A DNA stretch of 64,000 nucleotides from Streptomyces bottropensis ATCC 25435 (GTDB lineage: Bacteria > Actinomycetota > Actinomycetes > Streptomycetales > Streptomycetaceae), in NCBI RefSeq assembly GCF_000383595.1, contig NZ_KB911581.1, positions 4,620,496 to 4,684,495 of the forward strand, in the 5' to 3' direction. The notes below the pieces were generated by a model. It searched no databases, had not been told where the DNA came from, and saw only the letters and a list, made by a program, of their open reading frames with translations. Shown here piece after piece: positions 16,195 through 24,472 of this stretch. How positions within the stretch are numbered: position 1 is the stretch's first letter; the number at the start of each line of letters is the position of its first letter. A program made the position numbers and the translations under genes.

Positions 16195-17082
16195 GTGTCG
16201 AGGCGCCGTATCTCCGCCGTACTGACCGCGCTGGTCATCGGCGGTTCCACACCGTTGTTGCTGCCCGCCCAGAGCGCGTCAGCGGCTCCCTGTTCCAGCT
16301 ACGCGAGCTGGGTGGCCGGCAAGTCCTACGTCACCGGCAACATCGTGCGCTACACCGACGGCAAGGCGTACATCGCCGAGCACGACAACCCGGGGTACGA
16401 CCCCACCATCAGTACCTGGTACTGGGAGCCGTACGCCTGTGACAACGGGCCCGGCAACCCCTCCGGATTCGTGGTGAGCGAGGCGCAGTTCAACCAGATG
16501 TTCCCCAACCGGAACTCGTTCTACTCGTACAGCGGGCTGCGGGCGGCCATGAGCGCCTACCCTGCCTTCGCCACCACCGGCAGCGACACCGTCAAGAGGC
16601 AGGAGGCCGCCGCCTTCCTCGCCAACGTCGACCACGAGACCGGCGGTCTCGTCCACATCGTCGAGCAGAACACCGCCAACTACCCCACCTACTGCGACTG
16701 GAGCCAGTCCTACGGCTGCCCGGCAGGGCAGGCCGCCTACTACGGGCGCGGTCCCATCCAGCTCAGCTGGAACTTCAACTACAAGGCGGCCGGCGACGCG
16801 CTCGGCCTGAACCTCCTGGGCAACCCCTGGCTGGTGCAGAACGACTCGGCCGTCGCCTGGAAGACCGCCCTGTGGTACTGGAACACCCAGCGGGGCCCCG
16901 GCTCGATGACCGGCCACAACGCGATGGTCACCGGTGCGGGCTTCGGGCACACGATCCGCAGCATCAACGGCTCGCTGGAGTGCGACGGCAAGAACCCGGC
17001 GCAGGTGCAGAGCCGGGTGAGCGCGTACCAGCGGTTCGTCCAGATCCTCGGCACCTCGGCGGGCGGCAACCTGTACTGCTGA
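16195..17082 (+). CDS. Secreted GH19 chitinase with N-terminal chitin-binding domain
   Basis: A Sec signal peptide (VSRRRISAVLTALVIGG, cleavage near ASA-APC) precedes a CBM5/12-like module (SSYASWVAGKSYVTGNIVRY, WYWEPYAC) and a GH19 catalytic domain from about residue 95. The proposed catalytic acid lies in NVDHETGGL, and YYGRGPIQLSWNFNY is a family hallmark. It hydrolyses chitin outside the cell by an inverting mechanism. GTG 16195 follows AAGGAGTT by 6 bases. DasR-like repeats lie upstream and a hairpin terminator downstream. Confidence 0.93.
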   Translation: MSRRRISAVLTALVIGGSTPLLLPAQSASAAPCSSYASWVAGKSYVTGNIVRYTDGKAYIAEHDNPGYDPTISTWYWEPYACDNGPGNPSGFVVSEAQFNQMFPNRNSFYSYSGLRAAMSAYPAFATTGSDTVKRQEAAAFLANVDHETGGLVHIVEQNTANYPTYCDWSQSYGCPAGQAAYYGRGPIQLSWNFNYKAAGDALGLNLLGNPWLVQNDSAVAWKTALWYWNTQRGPGSMTGHNAMVTGAGFGHTIRSINGSLECDGKNPAQVQSRVSAYQRFVQILGTSAGGNLYC

Positions 17083-17095
17083 GGCCCGCACACCG

Positions 17096-17123
17096 AGCCA
17101 GGGTGTCATGTACCTGGCTTTTC
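17096..17123 (+). terminator. Terminator after the chitinase gene
   Basis: AGCCAGG (17096-17102) pairs with CCTGGCT (17113-17119), followed by a run of T. A second GC-rich hairpin, CGCGGGG with CCCCGCG, follows at about 17124-17157. Confidence 0.75.
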
Positions 17124-17209
17124 CGCGGGGTCCCGCCGGTCGCGGCCGGGCCCCGCGACTCCCTGTCGCTTCCGTGCGCCGGGGCGAGGCGCCGGGGCAA
17201 AGCGGCGTC

Positions 17210-17234
17210 AACAGGTTCATATAGGCTGCCTGTT
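17210..17234. promoter_or_regulatory. Inverted repeat over a possible -10 element
   Basis: AACAGG (17210-17215) and CCTGTT (17229-17234) are perfect inverted arms with a 13-base spacer that contains TATAGG. The site lies 39 bases before GTG 17273, a position suited to a repressor operator. No candidate regulator gene adjoins it. Confidence 0.4.
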
Positions 17235-17272
17235 CTGTCCCTGCCGTTCGTCACCACCCGGGAGCGTCACCC

Positions 17273-18475
17273 GTGAGCGTAGCCACCGCCCACTCCGCAT
17301 CGGCCGTACCGCCCTCCGACGAGCCCCCCGCCGCGCCGGAGGCCGCCGAGGCGATCCCGGCACAGGACGAGGGTTTCTGGGTCGAGCCCGTCGCGGCCGA
17401 GGGGTCCGAGGACGCGTCCGGTGCCGGGGTGCCGGCGCAGCCGTCCGGGGCGCGGGCGCCCGAGGGGGACACCCCCGCCGACGTCGTGGACGAGCGGGTC
17501 GCCCGTGACGCCCGGGAGTTCGGGGTGTACGCGCGCACCGGCGGCTGGGCGTTCGCGCTGAAGGTGGCGCGCAGCGTGCGGCCCGGCGGGGAGACGGCGG
17601 GTGAGACGGCGAAGGTGTCGGCGAAGCGGTTCGCCGAACTGGCCGAGTGCTCGCCGGAGCGGGTCATGCGGTACTACAAGGCGTGGGACCGGGCGGCCGA
17701 CGACGGCATGGTCCCGCACTTCGAGGCGCTCGCCCCCGGCGCGGAGATCGACCTCCCGGACTCCGACGTGTGGCTGTCGTACTACAGCTCCCGTTCCAGC
17801 GCGACCTCCGACCGCGGCACCGCCATCACGGCGGCGGCCGAGGCCGAGGGCATCCGCCCGACCAAGGCGCTGGAGGTCGCCGAGAACCCCACCGCGCTGC
17901 GCGCCGCGATCCTCGCCGACCCCTCCACCGCGCAGGCGGCCCGCACCGCGCTCCTCGACCGCCTGAAGGAGGACCCCTCCCTCCAGACGGAACTGGCCCG
18001 CGACATCGCCCGCACCGACGAACTCAAGAAGGCCGTCGCCAGCGAGACCCAGGCGGCCAGCCGTATCGGGTACGTCCGGCAGATCGTGGAGAACGGACAG
18101 GTCAAGACCCCGGCCGGCCAGGTGATCGACGCCACCGCCGAGCTGCGCGCCGAGGCCGAGCGGCACCTGTCCCTCATCGACGAGCTGGACGACGACGAGG
18201 ACACCGGCGAGTGGGCGACGGAGGCGTACGACACCGTCAAGGAACTCGTCGTCCAGACCGTCGAGGCGGACCCCGAACTGCGGGTCCAGGAGCGTCGGAC
18301 GAAGTTCTACAGCAGCCTCCAGAAGGCGACGAAGGTCTTCGAGGAGCTGACCCTCGACGACGCCGTCGACCTCGACGCCATCTACGAGGACGACATGCTC
18401 CAGCGCCTGGAGGACCTCCAGCAGGCCCTCAGCACCTGCATCGCCGCCCTGCGCAAGGCATCGCCGGGCGAGTGA
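17273..18475 (+). CDS. Conserved hypothetical protein, acidic and helical
   Basis: The family is not recognised with confidence. The first 75 residues are Ala/Pro/Glu-rich and probably disordered. Residues 95-180 contain a possible DNA-binding helical segment (SAKRFAELAECSPERVMRYYKAWDRAA). The rest is strongly helical and acidic (LIDELDDDEDTGEW, FEELTLDDAVDLDAIYEDD) and could form coiled coils. No signal peptide or membrane segment is visible. The layout loosely recalls partition or plasmid-type DNA-binding proteins, but this is not a firm call. A strong terminator follows. Confidence 0.8.
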   Translation: MSVATAHSASAVPPSDEPPAAPEAAEAIPAQDEGFWVEPVAAEGSEDASGAGVPAQPSGARAPEGDTPADVVDERVARDAREFGVYARTGGWAFALKVARSVRPGGETAGETAKVSAKRFAELAECSPERVMRYYKAWDRAADDGMVPHFEALAPGAEIDLPDSDVWLSYYSSRSSATSDRGTAITAAAEAEGIRPTKALEVAENPTALRAAILADPSTAQAARTALLDRLKEDPSLQTELARDIARTDELKKAVASETQAASRIGYVRQIVENGQVKTPAGQVIDATAELRAEAERHLSLIDELDDDEDTGEWATEAYDTVKELVVQTVEADPELRVQERRTKFYSSLQKATKVFEELTLDDAVDLDAIYEDDMLQRLEDLQQALSTCIAALRKASPGE

Positions 18476-18525
18476 TCCCGGGCCCCGGCCCCGCCGGGTG
18501 ATCAGGGCTTACGGCCCGCCGGGCC

Positions 18526-18556
18526 CCGAGGCCCCCCGCGCGGCGGGGGGCCTCGG
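18526..18556 (+). terminator. 14-base-pair hairpin terminator
   Basis: CCGAGGCCCCCCGC (18526-18539) pairs perfectly with GCGGGGGGCCTCGG (18543-18556) around a 3-base loop, 51 bases after the preceding stop codon. Confidence 0.85.
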
Positions 18557-18663
18557 TCGTGCCGCGCGGCGCCTCTGCGGCCGTACCGGAAAAATGCTAT
18601 TTGCCGTCCGGTGCGTGTTACGTATAACCTCCCGGGAACCCCGAGCGACCCCGAGAGGCCCCG

Positions 18664-19059
18664 ATGAGACGCATTGCCCTGGTCACCCTCGTGGTCGACG
18701 ACTACGACGAGGCGATCCGCTTCTACACCGAGGCGCTCGGCTTCCGGCTCGTGGAGGACGAACCGAGACCGGGCGGGAGCCGCTGGGTCGTCGTCGAGCC
18801 GGGGAGCGAGGGGCAGGGCGGCGGACTGCTGCTCGCCAAGGCCAGGGACGAGGCCCAGCGCGGCCGGATCGGCGACCAGACCGGCGGGCGCGTGGGCTTC
18901 TTCCTGCACACCGACGACTTCGCCCGCGACCACGCCCGGATGCGGGCCGCCGGTGTCACGTTCCTGGAGGAACCGCGCCATGAGCCGTACGGCTCCGTCG
19001 CCGTCTTCGAGGACCTGTACGGCAACCGCTGGGACCTCCTCCAGCCCGCCGCCGACTGA
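18664..19059 (+). CDS. VOC-superfamily (glyoxalase/bleomycin resistance fold) protein
   Basis: A 131-residue single VOC domain with paired beta-alpha-beta-beta-beta halves. It starts IALVTLVVDDYDEAIRFYTEALGF and ends SVAVFEDLYGNRWDLLQP, with a likely metal-binding Glu in the last strand. Members include glyoxalase I, dioxygenases and antibiotic-binding proteins; the sequence does not decide between them. The AT-rich upstream segment (18590-18630) holds short dyads, AAATGCTATTT and GTTACGTATAAC, that may be promoter or operator elements. Adenosine deaminase follows after 92 bases. Confidence 0.85.
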   Translation: MRRIALVTLVVDDYDEAIRFYTEALGFRLVEDEPRPGGSRWVVVEPGSEGQGGGLLLAKARDEAQRGRIGDQTGGRVGFFLHTDDFARDHARMRAAGVTFLEEPRHEPYGSVAVFEDLYGNRWDLLQPAAD

Positions 19060-19151
19060 CCCGGGCCGCCCGAACCTGTCCGCCGCCGACCGAGCCCCTC
19101 GGTCACCCGCCCCCGACCCACCACCGCACCACCTGCCGAGGAACGAACGCC

Positions 19152-20222
19152 ATGACCGTGCCCCGCATCGACGCCGACACCATCCGCCGCCTCCCCAAGG
19201 TCGTCCTGCACGACCACCTCGACGGCGGTCTGCGCCCCGCCACGCTCGTGGAACTCGCCGCGCAGGTCGGTCACACCCTCCCGGAGACCGACCCGCAGGC
19301 GCTCGCCGCCTGGTTCTACGAAGCCGCCAACTCCGGTGACCTGGTGCGCTACATAGCCACCTTCGAGCACACCCTCGCCGTGCTGCAGACCCGTGAGGGA
19401 CTGCTGCGGGCCGCCGAGGAGTACGTGCTCGACCTGGCCGCCGACGGTGTCGTCTACGGCGAGGTGCGCTACGCCCCCGAGCTGAACACGACGGGCGGGC
19501 TCACCATGAGCGAGGTCGTCGAGACCGTCCAGGAGGGCCTGGCCGCGGGTATGGCCAAGGCGGCGGCCCAGGGCACCCCGGTCCGCGTCGGCACGATCCT
19601 GTGCGGGATGCGCATGTTCGACCGCGTCCGCGAGGCCGCCGACCTGGCGGTGGTCTTCCGGGACGCCGGCGTCGTCGGCTTCGACATCGCGGGCGCCGAG
19701 GACGGCTTCCCGCCCGCCGACCACCTGGCCGCGTTCGAGCACCTGCGCCGCGAGAGCGTTCCCTTCACCATCCACGCCGGCGAGGCCCACGGGCTGCCCA
19801 GCATCCATCAGGCCCTCCAGGTCTGCGGCGCCCAGCGCATCGGCCACGGCGTCCGCCTCACCGAGGACATCGTCGACGGCAAGCTCGGCCGCCTCGCCTC
19901 CTGGGTCCGCGACCGCCGGATCGCCCTGGAGATGTGCCCCACCTCCAACCTCCAGACCGGCGCCGCCGACTCCATCGCCGGGCACCCGATCACGGCGCTG
20001 AAGGACCTCGGCTTCCGCGTCACCCTCAACACCGACAACCGTCTGGTCTCGGGCACCACCATGACCCGGGAGATGACCCTGCTCGTCGACGAGGCCGGCT
20101 GGACCCTCGACGACCTGCGCACGGTCACCGTCAACGCCCTCAAGAGCGCCTTCGTCCCGTTCGACGAGCGCAACGCCCTCATCGAGGACGTCGTCCTGCC
20201 GGGCTACGCCTCCGCCTCCTAG
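19152..20222 (+). CDS. add: Adenosine deaminase
   Basis: The 356-residue TIM-barrel metallohydrolase has the zinc-binding HDHLDG at residues 20-25, the catalytic HAGE with its Glu at about residue 210, RIGHGVRL, and the final NTDNR carrying the metal-binding Asp. It deaminates adenosine to inosine in purine salvage. HDHLDGG replaces the more common HxHLDG start, as in other actinobacterial enzymes. Length matches the family. Its 3' end overlaps the convergent DinB gene by 4 bases. Confidence 0.93.
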   Translation: MTVPRIDADTIRRLPKVVLHDHLDGGLRPATLVELAAQVGHTLPETDPQALAAWFYEAANSGDLVRYIATFEHTLAVLQTREGLLRAAEEYVLDLAADGVVYGEVRYAPELNTTGGLTMSEVVETVQEGLAAGMAKAAAQGTPVRVGTILCGMRMFDRVREAADLAVVFRDAGVVGFDIAGAEDGFPPADHLAAFEHLRRESVPFTIHAGEAHGLPSIHQALQVCGAQRIGHGVRLTEDIVDGKLGRLASWVRDRRIALEMCPTSNLQTGAADSIAGHPITALKDLGFRVTLNTDNRLVSGTTMTREMTLLVDEAGWTLDDLRTVTVNALKSAFVPFDERNALIEDVVLPGYASAS

Positions 20223-20776
20223 AGGCCTCCGGAGGTCCTCGGAGGTCTCCGGACGGGTTCCTGACCGCCCTCGCGCCGGACCAGCCCTCGTACGTACGCC
20301 GCCTGGCCGACATGCTGAAGGTCGTCGGCCAGGACACTGACCAGGCGTACGCCGAGGGTGACGGCCGGCGTCCACCGCTCGTCCACGATCCGGTCGAGGG
20401 CGTCGGCATCGACGCCGCGCACGAACTCCCCCGTCTGTTCGTGCACGGCGTCGAGGTATCCGGTGAGCAGGTCACCCGAGCCGACCCGTACCTGCGCCAC
20501 CTGCGCCGGGCTGTGCCCGTAGCCCGTGTCCCGGGCCGGCAGGGCCAGCCCGAAACGCTTCTCCCAGCCCTGGGACAGCCAGACCTGCTCCCGTCCGGCG
20601 GCGTCGGCCACATGGTCGTCCTGGATCCGGGTGAGGTGCCACACCAGCCAGGCGACGGAGTTGGCGTCGGGGGCGGGCCGGGCGTGGAGGTCGGCCTGGG
20701 CCAGTCCGTCCACGACGGCGTGGACCTCCTCCCTGATCCGGCCGAACGCGTCGATGAGAACGTCCTTCACATCCAT
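20219..20776 (-). CDS. DinB-like / DUF664 four-helix metalloprotein
   Basis: The 185-residue protein carries the DinB/YfiT-like helix bundle with metal-ligand histidines in WLVWHLTRIQDDHVAD and DDLQHVGQAAYVRG. Relatives include mycothiol-dependent enzymes and DUF664 proteins; Streptomyces makes mycothiol, so a thiol-transferase role is possible but unproven. ATG 20776 is chosen because the family begins close to MDVKDVLIDAF; an upstream in-frame ATG at 20857 is Gly-rich and unlikely. Confidence 0.82.
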   Translation of the reverse strand: MDVKDVLIDAFGRIREEVHAVVDGLAQADLHARPAPDANSVAWLVWHLTRIQDDHVADAAGREQVWLSQGWEKRFGLALPARDTGYGHSPAQVAQVRVGSGDLLTGYLDAVHEQTGEFVRGVDADALDRIVDERWTPAVTLGVRLVSVLADDLQHVGQAAYVRGLVRREGGQEPVRRPPRTSGGL

Positions 20777-20882
20777 ACGTCCACCATCGAGCATCCGGGC
20801 CGCGCCCGCACCGCCCCCGCCGTTCACGGTGCCGTGGTCGGTGACCTTCCACCGCACGGGGACGGCGCGTGTCCGGTCGTGC

Positions 20883-21503
20883 TCAGTAGAGCTTGTTGAC
20901 GGCGGTGGTGGTCGTCTTCTTGAACGCCTTCACCGGCGCGTCCTTGAAGCCGCCCATCTGGCCCCAGTCCACGACGGTGACGGTCCGGCCGTCCCGGCCC
21001 ACCGACAGCAGCCGGATGTCCATGGCCCCCCAGGACGTGACGGTGGCGACGCCGTGGACATGGGCGCCCTCCTCGACGGGCAGCGTCCCGAGGTCCCGGT
21101 ACTCGGCCTCGACGTCCGGGTCGGAGGACTCGCTGACACAGTCCCGGAAGTCCTTGTCCAGCCGGGCGGCGAGCGCCTTGGCCTTGCCGGCGCTGCCGGC
21201 GACGACGACGAGCTGCCGGGCACTGGTCTCCAGGTCCGTCCGGAAGGAGCGGTGGTTGACGTCGTAGGCCAGGAGCGCGTCGCCCAGGCAGTACCGCAGC
21301 TCCTCGGGGACGCCGTCCTCGATCTTGCCCGCCGTCCACGAGGAGGAGGGGTGCGGCGGGAGCTGGGACGCCGACAGGTACTTCGGTGCGCCGCTCGCCT
21401 GGGCCGCGGCCGCCGGGAAGGCGCCGGCGGCCAGTGCGGAGCCCGCGGTGAGACCCGCGACGAGGAGTGCGGTGAGCATGTTCGCTCGGGTGCGCTTGGG
21501 CAT
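20883..21503 (-). CDS. Secreted hypothetical protein
   Basis: A Sec signal peptide (KRTRANMLTALLVAGLTAG, cleavage near AAAA-QAS) precedes a mature domain of about 170 residues with two Cys (RYCLGD and FRDCVSE) that could form a disulfide. No known domain is recognised. ATG 21503 follows GGGGGA. It is divergent from the membrane-tethered HTH gene at 21749, whose extracytoplasmic domain could be functionally linked, but nothing in the sequence proves this. Confidence 0.8.
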   Translation of the reverse strand: MPKRTRANMLTALLVAGLTAGSALAAGAFPAAAAQASGAPKYLSASQLPPHPSSSWTAGKIEDGVPEELRYCLGDALLAYDVNHRSFRTDLETSARQLVVVAGSAGKAKALAARLDKDFRDCVSESSDPDVEAEYRDLGTLPVEEGAHVHGVATVTSWGAMDIRLLSVGRDGRTVTVVDWGQMGGFKDAPVKAFKKTTTTAVNKLY

Positions 21504-21748
21504 GGGTGTCCCCCGTGAACGTGTACCTCGACGGGTACGTGGATGTGGGTGTGGTGCCGTCGCGCCGACGACGCCGGATGGTCCGTCCGGCCCTGGTCGG
21601 TGCGACACCAGGAGCATCGGCCGTCACGGGGTGCGGGCGCAACGGCCGACGAACCCTCGGCGCCCATGGAACCATCCCAGCCCTTCTGACGTGCACGTAT
21701 AGGGAGTGCCTGGGATACCGCCCGGGTCGGGGAGAACACGGGGGAACA

Positions 21749-23452
21749 GTGTCGGCAGCACGGGACGACGTCCAGGCGTTCGCGGCGTCGCTCACGCGTC
21801 TCAAGGAACGCACGGACCGCAGCTACGGGCAGCTCGCCCGGCGCCTCAACATGAACACCTCCACGCTGCACCGCTACTGCGCGGGCGACACCGTGCCGCT
21901 CGACTTCGCACCCGTCGAGCGCTTCGCCGTCCTGTGCGGGGCGACGGGGGAGGAGCGGCTGGAACTTCACCGGCTGTGGCTGTCGGCGATGGTGACACGC
22001 CAGCGGGTGCGGGGGGCCGGGTCGGACGCTGCCGGGGCCGGGGCGGCGGGGCCGGAGGCTGGCCGGCCGGGGGTGTCTGAGCCCGGAGCGACCGCGTCAG
22101 GAACGGCCGCGTCGGGGGTCGGCGCGCCGACGCCGGAAGCAGGCGCGCCGGTCGAGGCGGCGGGGTTGACCGAGGCCGCCGGGGGGTCGGTCGCGGCCGC
22201 GGGGCCGTCCCGAGCTGGGGGGACCGGCTCTGGCGCCGGGCCGTCCGCAGCCGACGGGGCGTCCGAGTCCGTCCAGCCGTCCGCAGCCGGCGGGGCGTCC
22301 GAGCCCGTCGAGGCATCAGATTCGTCCGACCTGTCCGACCCGTCCGACCCGTCCGAACCCGCCGAACCGTCCGGGGCCGCAGAGTCGCCCGATTCCGCGC
22401 AGGCGGCGGACCCGGGACGGTCCGACACCCCCGCCGGGGCGGGGCAGACGCCCCCGGAGCAGGAGGGAGCCTCGCTGACCCCACCGGACGTGCTCTCGGC
22501 CCCGGCCCCCGATCCGGCCCGCCGCCCCTGGCACCGTCGTCGACGTACGCTCGTCAGCGGGGCCGTCGTCGCGGTGCTCCTCGTGACCCTGGGCGGCATC
22601 GCCGCCCTGCCGTCCGGGCGTCCCCCGGCGGACAGCGCCGCCCCGGGCGGCGGCCCGGCACCCGGGCGTACGACATCGGGTGCCCAGCGCCCGTCGACCG
22701 CGCCCACGAGCCCGTCGCCTTCCCCGCAGGGCACCAGGAGCCCTTCCGGCACGGCCTCGCCCACCCCCACCGAGCCCCGGAGCAGCCCCACCAAGGGCGG
22801 CGAGACCGGCAAGGCGCGGCCCCGGGCCACCGGGGTGCCGCTGACCTGGACGGCCGACTCACAGGTCTGGAACCTCGGCTGCGGGCACGACTACGTCATC
22901 GCCAAGCCGCCGAAGGAAGTTCCCCCGCCCCCGCCGCCGCAGGACGCGGGCGCCTGGGCCGCGACGCAGGGGGCCGTGCACGGGCGGAACACCATCGTGG
23001 ACATCACCGTGCAGGGGCGGAAGTCCGCGGCCGTCGTCCTGACGGCGTTGCGGGTGCGCGTCGTCGGACGCACCGCTCCCGCCGCGGGCACCGCCTACGC
23101 GATGGACCAGGGCTGCGGAGGCCGGGTCAGCCCCCGGTACTTCGACGTCGACCTGGACAAGAACCGGCCGATCGCCCGCCCGGTCGACGGCGCCGACCTG
23201 GACATCCCGCTGCCCGCCGTGCGATTTCCGTACAGCGTGTCCGCCGATGATCCGGAGGTCCTGATGGTCAGCGCTCAGACGGAGACCTGTGACTGCCAGT
23301 GGTACCTGGAGCTGGAGTGGTCCTCCGAGGGCCGTACCGGCACGGTCCGGATCGACGACGGCGGCCGGCCGTTCCGCACGACCGCGATCAAGGGACTGCC
23401 GCGCTACACGTACGCCACCGAGAACCACCGGTGGGTGCCCCTCACGGACTGA
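21749..23452 (+). CDS. Membrane-tethered helix-turn-helix protein with extracytoplasmic domain
   Basis: The 567-residue protein has four parts: a cytoplasmic XRE-like HTH at residues 10-75 (YGQLARRLNMNTSTLHRYCAG); a very long Ala/Pro/Ser/Gly linker at about 90-260; one membrane helix (LVSGAVVAVLLVTLGGIAAL) at about 270; and, after a second Pro/Ser/Thr linker, an extracytoplasmic domain with paired Cys (WNLGCGHDY, DQGCGGR, ETCDCQWYLEL). Many Streptomyces genomes encode such HTH-TM fusions of unknown signal. The linker is low-complexity at the DNA level. The 3' end overlaps the convergent LysR gene by 11 bases. Confidence 0.85.
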   Translation: MSAARDDVQAFAASLTRLKERTDRSYGQLARRLNMNTSTLHRYCAGDTVPLDFAPVERFAVLCGATGEERLELHRLWLSAMVTRQRVRGAGSDAAGAGAAGPEAGRPGVSEPGATASGTAASGVGAPTPEAGAPVEAAGLTEAAGGSVAAAGPSRAGGTGSGAGPSAADGASESVQPSAAGGASEPVEASDSSDLSDPSDPSEPAEPSGAAESPDSAQAADPGRSDTPAGAGQTPPEQEGASLTPPDVLSAPAPDPARRPWHRRRRTLVSGAVVAVLLVTLGGIAALPSGRPPADSAAPGGGPAPGRTTSGAQRPSTAPTSPSPSPQGTRSPSGTASPTPTEPRSSPTKGGETGKARPRATGVPLTWTADSQVWNLGCGHDYVIAKPPKEVPPPPPPQDAGAWAATQGAVHGRNTIVDITVQGRKSAAVVLTALRVRVVGRTAPAAGTAYAMDQGCGGRVSPRYFDVDLDKNRPIARPVDGADLDIPLPAVRFPYSVSADDPEVLMVSAQTETCDCQWYLELEWSSEGRTGTVRIDDGGRPFRTTAIKGLPRYTYATENHRWVPLTD

Positions 23453-24347
23453 TCCGGGCGCAGTCGACCGGCGGGTCCAGCAGTTCCAGCAGGGCCCGCG
23501 CCGCCGGACTCGTGGCCTGCGCGGGCGGCAGCAGGGCCACCGTCTCGTACACGCTCTCGCCGGTGCCCTTGACGGGGAGGGCGACGAGCGAGTCGCGTTT
23601 GTGGCGGAAGTGGCGCGGGACGACGGCGACGCCGAGGTTCTCGTCGACGAGGTCCAGCAGGCTGTGCACGTCGTTGACCTCCAGGGCGACGGACCGGCGG
23701 ACACGCGCGGCGGCGAACACCGCGTCGGTGGCGCGGCGCGGGCCCCAGTCCGGGTGGAAGTCGACGAAGACCTCGCCGCCAAGGTCCTCCGGGCTCACGG
23801 CGGCGCCGACGGCCGCGAGGCGGTGACCGGGATGGCACAGGACGGTCATCGGCTCGCTGGACAGCGGGACGACTCGCAGCTGGTCGGTGTCCTCCTGCGC
23901 CGTCCGCACGGCGAACGCCAGATCCAGGCGTCCGCTCGCCACCTCCTCCGCGAGCGCGCCCGAGCCCGCCTGCCGCAGACAGATCTCCACATCCGGGTGC
24001 AGCCGCCGGAAGGAGGCGAGCAGTCCCGCCACATGCAGGCCGGCCACACACTGTTCCGACCCGAGCGCGAGCATGCCCCGCAGGACGCCCTGCACGGCGG
24101 CCACCGCCTCCCGGGCCGACCGCACCTGCGCCAGGATCCGCTCCGCCTCGGTCAGCAGCGCCCGCCCGGCCGGGGTGAGCGTCACCCGGCGGGTCGTCCG
24201 GACGAACAGCGGCGTCTGCAGCTCGCGCTCCAGGGACCGTACGGAGGCGGACAGACCCGACTGGGAGACCAGCAGCCGCTCGGCGGCCCGGGTGAAGTGC
24301 TCCTCCTCGGCCACCGCGACGAAATGCTGGAGGTGACGCAGTTCCAT
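23442..24347 (-). CDS. LysR-family transcriptional regulator
   Basis: The 301-residue protein has the LysR winged helix at residues 1-60 (MELRHLQHFVAVAEEEHFTRAA, LLVSQSGLSASVRSLEREL) and a periplasmic-binding-protein-like effector domain from about 90. It is divergent from the aldo-keto reductase with 125 bases between starts and an inverted repeat in the gap, so it most likely activates that gene in response to an unknown small molecule and represses itself. Confidence 0.9.
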   Translation of the reverse strand: MELRHLQHFVAVAEEEHFTRAAERLLVSQSGLSASVRSLERELQTPLFVRTTRRVTLTPAGRALLTEAERILAQVRSAREAVAAVQGVLRGMLALGSEQCVAGLHVAGLLASFRRLHPDVEICLRQAGSGALAEEVASGRLDLAFAVRTAQEDTDQLRVVPLSSEPMTVLCHPGHRLAAVGAAVSPEDLGGEVFVDFHPDWGPRRATDAVFAAARVRRSVALEVNDVHSLLDLVDENLGVAVVPRHFRHKRDSLVALPVKGTGESVYETVALLPPAQATSPAARALLELLDPPVDCARISP

Positions 24348-24367
24348 GACTGAGAAGCGTAGACGCT

Positions 24368-24383
24368 GAATCCCATCGGATTC
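24368..24383. promoter_or_regulatory. Inverted repeat, candidate LysR site
   Basis: GAATCC (24368-24373) and GGATTC (24378-24383) are perfect arms with a 4-base spacer. The dyad lies 21 bases upstream of the LysR start codon, in the divergent promoter region, as expected for a LysR recognition site. Confidence 0.55.
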
Positions 24384-24472
24384 TTCTGTTGGACCAATGC
24401 CCCCAGGTCGCGAAAGAGTGGGCCCCGGTTCTCAGGGACTCCGCTCCCACCGTGCCGACCTCTGGAGTCGCG

